From positions 558,001 to 622,000 of the forward strand of contig NADL03000748.1 in assembly GCA_002205965.3 (NCBI GenBank): a stretch of DNA of 64,000 bases. The letters run 5' to 3'. The stretch comes from Kappaphycus alvarezii. Its lineage: Eukaryota > Rhodophyta > Florideophyceae > Gigartinales > Solieriaceae. Position numbers and translations under genes: made by a program. Below the pieces are notes generated by a model. It did not search any database. It was not told where the DNA came from and saw only the letters and a list, made by a program, of their open reading frames with translations. Below are positions 58,601 to 64,000 of this stretch, one piece after another (within the stretch, counting starts at the first letter, position 1; each line of letters starts with the position of its first letter).

Positions 58601-58830
58601 GCGGTGATACGTACAACCCCAGCAGACTGTAAGATCCTGTGGTAAAGGAGTCATCCAAGTCCTGTGGGAGAATTCTCTGTATGGAACCTTCTTGGTCCAG
58701 CTTTGGAAAAGGACGGTAAGCCCATTGGAATTACGGAGAAACCTACTGAGCGCGAAGAGGATGACGATGTTGACGAGGTTATAGATGTGAATCGTCGTCG
58801 CGCAATGGTTCTGGAGCGCCGTAATGGCTG
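55673..58830 (+). pseudogene. Unidentified multi-domain protein gene, decayed
   Basis: A coding-like path on the plus strand switches frame a few times. It starts at the ATG at 55673 ('MPPRKSTRGSGKVTK', basic and Ser/Pro/Thr-rich, then an acidic 'NPDIDIDDDDFQE'). It continues with 'TPTPASTPSPDAKGKKK', a Cys pair 'SKCTVCVRLRSS', and a coiled coil 'IVKANRSLLESKNSLKESL' (56200-56390). A ~430-codon stretch in one frame with a single TAA (56690-57974) includes 'GIWDVRVSYEKLNAFVNDDQ', 'FWKVDPSWWRRGTFEELR' and 'RVLRIDTRERTIVCFLPCTG'. The tail is acidic ('MTDFDPELDEEKLAEDGVDL') and ends near 'NRRRAMVLERRNG' at 58830. I recognise no family. Its setting between transposons, and the decay, suggest an accessory gene of a large DNA element, perhaps of the transposase on the opposite strand at 61-64 kb. 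Confidence 0.45.
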
Positions 58831-59330
58831 AAAATTTTGTGTGTATTAGTACAAGTTGTGAGTTTTCTGCTTTTCTCCACTGGTAAAACAAGTGTGAAGT
58901 CATCGTTATTACTGTATCGATACCGTTCCTATTGCTTCCTCCTCATCGTCACCATATACGGGTCGGATGTACCATGCACAGTGCCATGTCTTCTTTGTGC
59001 ATAGTAAAGGGTGCTGTACACTTTGAATTGCGCTATGCGTGCATAGCGGTGTCAATGTGTGCATGGCATTTCTTGAGTTGTACAATGCGATTTTTATAGT
59101 GTCTGGTGCTGTTGGAAAATCAAACGTTATTTAATCGGTATTTCTTTGCACATTACTTCGTACAATGTGCACATTGCAACCCATGATGTGTGAATAGCAT
59201 TTTTGGATGTACATATTTCGAAATTTGTAGCGTCTGTGACCCTTTCAAACACATCCCAAATCGCAATTGCAATGCCTTGTACATTGCTTTTTAATTAGTG
59301 TACATTGACCCATGTTATGCGCAAATAGTA
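58831..59330. repeat. Dispersed TGTGCATAGC / TGCAATG repeat segment
   Basis: At 58975-59330 there are blocks such as 'gtgtgcatggcatttcttg', 'tacaatgtgcacattgcaac' and 'tgtacattgctttttaatta', related to the satellite at 49.1-53.3 kb but not in clear tandem order. Confidence 0.5.
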
Positions 59331-59498
59331 TTTTATTATTTGTGCATTGCGTCTCTGATGCTTATGAAGCGTTCTCGTTCTACGGAACCGTTGCATTTTT
59401 AGCTATAACTACCATAAAAGTTTATTTCATTACTTCCCCCTGCTCTACTCCGTCCGCGTCATACAGACATGGTGTTCATCAGAAGTTGGGGAGAAATA

Positions 59499-59783
59499 TC
59501 AGAGTTCCGCTTCCATTTCAGGATCCTCATACCTGTTCTCAGTCAGAATGTCCACTATATCGTCCTCAACCTCTTCCAATCCCAGCTCCCGCATCTCCGT
59601 CCGTATGCGCCCGCTTCGCCGATCTATTCTGTACCTTCTCTTGTTGCCAATCGCACCATTGTCTCCATGATTCAGTACGTCTCGCTGTGATTGACGTGGT
59701 GAAGTATGCGTTCGCTGTGTAGAAGGCTTCGCAAAACGGCTCTGTCGATGTGAGGGTGGATGTCTCGGAAACCGTGTTGACAT
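59499..59783 (-). CDS. Small hypothetical protein
   Basis: A 94-codon frame from the ATG at 59783 to TGA at 59499. The first half is basic and Arg/Ser/Pro/His-rich; the second ends 'EEVEDDIVDILTENRYEDPE', strongly acidic. A TATATA lies about 115 bp upstream (about 59900), which fits a promoter. No family recognised. It could be a fragment of the same transposon cluster. Confidence 0.3.
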   Translation of the reverse strand: MSTRFPRHPPSHRQSRFAKPSTQRTHTSPRQSQRDVLNHGDNGAIGNKRRYRIDRRSGRIRTEMRELGLEEVEDDIVDILTENRYEDPEMEAEL

Positions 59784-59930
59784 GAGGATGCGCGTAAAGG
59801 ACGTTGGCTCGAAAGATAAAAGTGAAAGAAAGCAAAGAGACAGGGAAAGGTAGAGTAGGAAGTACTTGAGGAGATGGTATGCTTCCGAGATCGTTTCAAG
59901 TATATACGGTGGAGCGATGAAAAGATTCAA

Positions 59931-60918
59931 TCCGTTGGAACCTTTTACGAAATGAGGCTTATAAGCGGTTGCCCAGAAACACCCTAATAGCTAAACAGGT
60001 GCTCTCTGAGTTCAATCTTTTGGCTCATTACTATGCAGCGTGTCAGACTATACACGAAACAACCGTTTCAATGAGCTGCCAGGTTGAACTATATCTAGAG
60101 ATATGGAATATCCATCGTTTCCTACCAATAGTATACTGTGCTTCCCTATGTCTTCATCGTCGTTGAGGTCAACTACAGTACATCATACTGTACCGATTGA
60201 ATCACGATTAATCACAATACAGACTCTTCATATCCTTATAATAACCGTCTACGTGTCGTGCAGCCTGCATGCTATTACAAGTGTCCTTGTGAAAAGCGTA
60301 GTACTATACACACTCAGAACGACCGGAGGCTCATCCTTTGCCAGAGGTCGCGCACTGAGGCTGGGCACACTTTAAGAGGGAAGAGTGGTCCGTGTCAGTC
60401 CGAGAGAAGCCTGGTGCACCCTTCAATAGACTACGCGCTGAGTCGCTCTCACAGTCTGTGGCCTTATACGCAAGCAAGTCGAATTGAAAGCCCTGGCTCC
60501 TGATTTTGGAAGCACTGTAATTATGATGTGTACAAATGATGATCTCGACAATCTTGTGGCTCAATAACATTCAGTACAGTAACATAAGTAAAAAATTATA
60601 GCACTTTACTTGCCACACTGTTGTACAGATTAATTTCAGTGGTCACCATGCATCAAGATAGTAGATTCTGATTTCCCAACCCCCGACTCGTGTTTTGTAC
60701 GAAATTAAAATATGGTATGTGCATTACATTTGTTCTATGCGCACTGTACAGCAACAATGTTCATTTGCTAATAATGCGATGTGTTCATAGCAATTTCAAT
60801 GTGTGCATAACATTTCCGTGATGTGCTAGTGTTCTATTACGCCATATATATCCACACAGCATAGCTCTTTACATGTCGATAGAGAAACTATTCAAACTCG
60901 GATAGCGGATAAACCCAT
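59931..60918. other. Intergenic with satellite-like remnants
   Basis: No gene. At 60715-60860 'gtgcattacatttgttctatg', 'gcgatgtgttcatagc' and 'aatgtgtgcataacatttc' resemble the 49-kb satellite. A 'cagtacagtaac' motif lies near 60574. Confidence 0.4.
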
Positions 60919-63900
60919 TCACATGACGCAGTTCAGAACACTATCAACTTTCTCATCTGTCCGCACTTGTTCGAAGTGATGAATGCAAACCGTTTCACCA
61001 TCGTCGTCACCCCCTTTTCTCCTTCTTCCCCCTTCAACTCTAAGCAGACAGAGAACTCTGCCAAGCCAAATAAAAAATTCGTAGTCATGTCCACCATCAG
61101 TTCCTTTGCCTCTCGATGCAGTTTCTAAAGCCTGTAGCATCACACAGTCCTGACGAAACTTCTTATTCCCGTGAAAGTTATAGACATAGAAAACACGCTG
61201 CATATATCGCTCTTGACCCCTTCCCATTCGAGACATCAATTCTCAAGCACTGTTCCTGACTGTGTCAGATCGCACCGGTATCTGTCTTCCAGCAAGAAAA
61301 CCAGACACAATCTGCGGGAAGGCAATTGAGTTTGAGGAAGAACTCCCAGGCTGACCAAACACATTTTGTAGCTCTCTTTCAATCATTCGCAGTGCTTCTT
61401 TCCGAATATCTCTGGTTAGTCGTAGTACCCCTGCAAGTACTCCTTTATCCCCAAAGCCGAACCTTTTCTTTGTTACATTGACCTTCTTTTCTGAATTCAT
61501 ATGCTCCTATGCACGCCGGAGGTCTCGAACCAGTATTAGATCCCCATCCCTGGAGAGGATTAAACTGTCTTCCTGGGTAGCCATTGCCTCGCTATGGATC
61601 CCTTTATCTGAATTGCGTGAAGCAGTTCTGGAGCCACTTTTGACATTCTTCAACATAGAAAGTCCTTCATTTTTGTCCATCCATCGATCAATTGCATCTC
61701 TTTCTTCAATCATTGCCAGCGTCTCAGACATTGCGCTCACTGTCCTTCCCGACGTATTCCTGTACTTCTGTTTGAAGTACACTTGCGAGTGTTCGAAAAG
61801 GCCTGCATCTGCAACCCGTAAACTTCCAAGAAGGCGAATGTCCTACTCTATATGCTGCAGCATATGAAACTTCAAAGTTCCCATGCCGGACTTTTGAAAG
61901 TCTGCGAACAGCTGTACAGAACCGCGTCAGAATGCCTCCAAGCACTTCCACAGATCTTCCAGAGTAGCATCACCCCACTGACGTCCACAGTCGTCGGTAT
62001 AGAGTCTATGAACCACGTCACTGTACATTGTGAATACGGTTGTCACCGATGCTCCCTTGTCTTCACCACACATTCGGTCTGCAATCGCACCAAGAAATGG
62101 CATCGCTATCTCCACATTTCTGTATTCCTTCGCTTCCAACACCCCTTTGAGACCATCGCTAGTAAACAAACCATTGAACGCCCCACCTTTTCCATGGACA
62201 TTGAAGTCCACCGTAAAGTCGGACGATGCCTGCATCTGATCAACTGACTCCATGAACCGGTTGAATGCATTGAGAACAGAACCACGCAATGAAAAGAAGG
62301 TCCTCTGAATAGTACGACCATTGGAAACCTGCTTTATAACCAGATCCTTCGACCTAAGTCGATCAGAAACACAATGCAGTAGCATCTTGGTTAAACCTAG
62401 GTGAATTTTGTGCATTGGCTCGAAATGAAACAATGTCTAAGGGTCAAAGATAGCCGTATCTGTGAACGGGAACCCTTGTAAGACATGGCCCGTCCCATAA
62501 GGCAGCGTGCAGAAAGCGCATCTCGTCCCTCCTTCCTTTCCTCATAAGCTCTCTAAAGGTTACTCCGTTTCCGGCACACGTCTCCTTGCTCCGCACATCG
62601 CTTGTACTTCTCCAAGAATGGTTTTTCTGATGCTAGAGTCCGGCAACGACTTTTGCAACCCCCATGTAACCTTCCCTTCTCCACTGAACAGCGATGACAA
62701 CTGTACTGCAACCGGTTACCCTGATAGACCACAGCCCTGTCCTTCGCCTCAGGCAAATCGGCATAATAGCTCGAAATAACGAGATGGCAGGTGAAAGACT
62801 TCGAATTGGGCGTGCTGACCTCAACTCCCTTCTAAACATAAAGACGGACTTCTCGCAGGGTTATCAATGGTGCCTGATGTAGTAGGCGCAGTCGCTGACT
62901 ACGTCCAACCACGACATGCGCCGTAGACACAGGTCCAAATCCGTCATCTTCTGTTTCAAAAAAACAGTCTGTATGTATCCAATGATATTTTTCCCTTGAA
63001 CAATCAGTCTACGCCGTACAGAGTCCTTGAAGTTGAAGAGGGTTAGATAGACTGGGTATAAGGAGAAGGTCGACGACTTCAACGTACTGTTCGACCTATC
63101 GCTGTAGACCTGAACTAGACCCACAAATGATGGACTTGCCGAATCTCTTTCATGCTAGATAACGTCCTCAATTTCATCATCCATTATTCGTTGCCGTACG
63201 ATAGGAATGCCTTCCACCCCAAGTTCTGCGCACACAGCGTGGCATGGGTACACTACCTCCGTTCTTTTCAATTGAGTCATCACGGCAAGTGTAAAGGCCG
63301 GATGACGAGCATAAACTCACCTGTTCCACTAGAACTTGTACGAATGACTTCGTGTACACAAGACACTCTGGCATCTCCACAAACAATATTCCTCTTAAAT
63401 CCAAACCTATCTATGTCATCCCTGAATATCGTATTCATGGTAACCATGCAGTCAGAGTGTGAGGTGCAATACTCCTTCAATGTCAATGGATCCAAAGCGG
63501 CATCAGATATCAACTTTATGATCACTTCAATGTCCTTCTGTAACCTTTGCCTCGCAGCAGATCCCAAAGTTACCAGAAGGGCATCCGTTATCCCATCCGA
63601 CGCACACGCTGTTCCTCAGATAGCTTTGACTGCTGTTCCACACCGAGACGAGGCCTGATAACTCCCTCCAGCCCCGTCCGAGCAACGAATTCACCGTCCC
63701 AGTCCTGGTTGCTTCCAGACACAGCCAAATCTTCGCTCCTTGCAATGTCCAGGTGACTGCCAATTTCCCTGCGCTCTGATACAGACGAGTTAATTTCTGG
63801 CTCAGATCTGAACCTGACCCTCTTCGTCGAGCTGAGATTCCCACCAGTCCTAGACCCCCGACGCTTCCTTTGCCTTTTGTTAAGTTCCGCCCTGCATGTC

Positions 63901-63983
63901 CGCTCATGATTTGCTAGAGCCAAGCACTGTGAGCCAGACCACACACACTGTGGTACACGATAAAAAAACATTGTACAAAACAC
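60919..63983 (-). mobile_element. KDZ/CACTA-like transposase, decayed
   Basis: The minus-strand transposase is spread over a few frames and probably continues past the window end. N-terminal: a zinc-finger-like stretch 'CLALANHERTC' and a basic segment (about 63850-63930). Then 'YCTSHSDCMVTMNTIF', 'DIDRFGFKRNIVCGDAR' (63280-63567), 'VYSDRSNSTLKSSTFSLYPV' and 'GKNIIGYIQTVF' (62864-63124), and a Cys-rich knuckle 'YSCHRCSVEKGRLHGGC' (about 62700). One frame from 62433 to 60919 with only about four stops carries 'FHFEPMHKIHLGLTKMLLHC', 'NGLFTSDGLKGVLEAKEYRN', 'KSGMGTLKFHMLQHIE' and 'FEHSQVYFKQKYR'. YSD...YPV, MH...LG..K and GTLKFH..H are features of the Plavaka/KDZ-EnSpm type group; assignment is from motif memory. 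Confidence 0.6.
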
Positions 63984-64000
63984 GAATTCAGGCAGACGAG

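Noticed and set aside
61520..61560. TCTCGAACC-like string resembling a tRNA T-arm
   Set aside because: It lies inside the transposase frame and no cloverleaf can be folded around it.

Overview
The window reads as nuclear DNA of a eukaryotic alga, most likely a red alga of the florideophyte type (Chondrus-like). This is an inference; no database could be searched. The grounds are intron-poor, tightly packed genes in GC-rich islands, a HEAT-repeat protein of the phycobilin-lyase/E-Z type, few candidate introns with GT-AG ends, and wide AT-rich stretches full of decayed transposons.

Layout. 0-16.3 kb is a GC-rich gene island broken by retroelement debris. It holds a 5'-truncated HEAT-repeat gene (3-926), remnants of at least two different non-LTR retrotransposons (3.1-7.1 kb), a doubtful small Ser/Asp-rich gene (7.7-8.0 kb), a small coiled-coil gene (9.5-9.9 kb), a Pro-rich/RS-domain gene on the minus strand (10.9-12.3 kb), serine hydroxymethyltransferase (13.0-14.6 kb), and a beta-propeller-like gene converging on it (15.0-16.2 kb). 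16.3-21 kb holds a 149-bp-arm inverted repeat, another broken LINE reverse transcriptase and a MITE-like element. 21.2-25.3 kb is one intact 1367-codon UPF1/ZNFX1-like helicase gene with its own TATA box. 25.3-33.7 kb is an AT-rich desert with a LINE endonuclease fragment. 33.8-39.9 kb is a second island: a TMEM62-like metallophosphoesterase and a RAD5/HLTF-like DNA-repair translocase, whose stop codons lie 40 bp apart on opposite strands. 41.5-64 kb is dominated by transposons: a piggyBac-like transposase frame joined to a PD-(D/E)XK nuclease module, an LTR-element protease fragment, a DDE transposon with both ends preserved inside a ~240-bp satellite, an unidentified multi-kilobase decayed gene, and a KDZ/CACTA-like transposase on the minus strand running off the window end.

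Three recognisable host genes (SHMT, the propeller protein, the RAD5-like protein) are each split by single-base frame changes, two of them exactly in runs of five G/C. This points to residual assembly indels more than to gene death. By contrast the transposon frames are full of in-frame stops, often with the frame otherwise conserved over kilobases.

The most interesting items are the transposase plus PD-(D/E)XK frame (41.6-45.2 kb), the fully delimited DDE element (50435-52917), the unidentified gene at 55.7-58.8 kb and the ZNFX1-like helicase that stays intact in the middle of decayed sequence.
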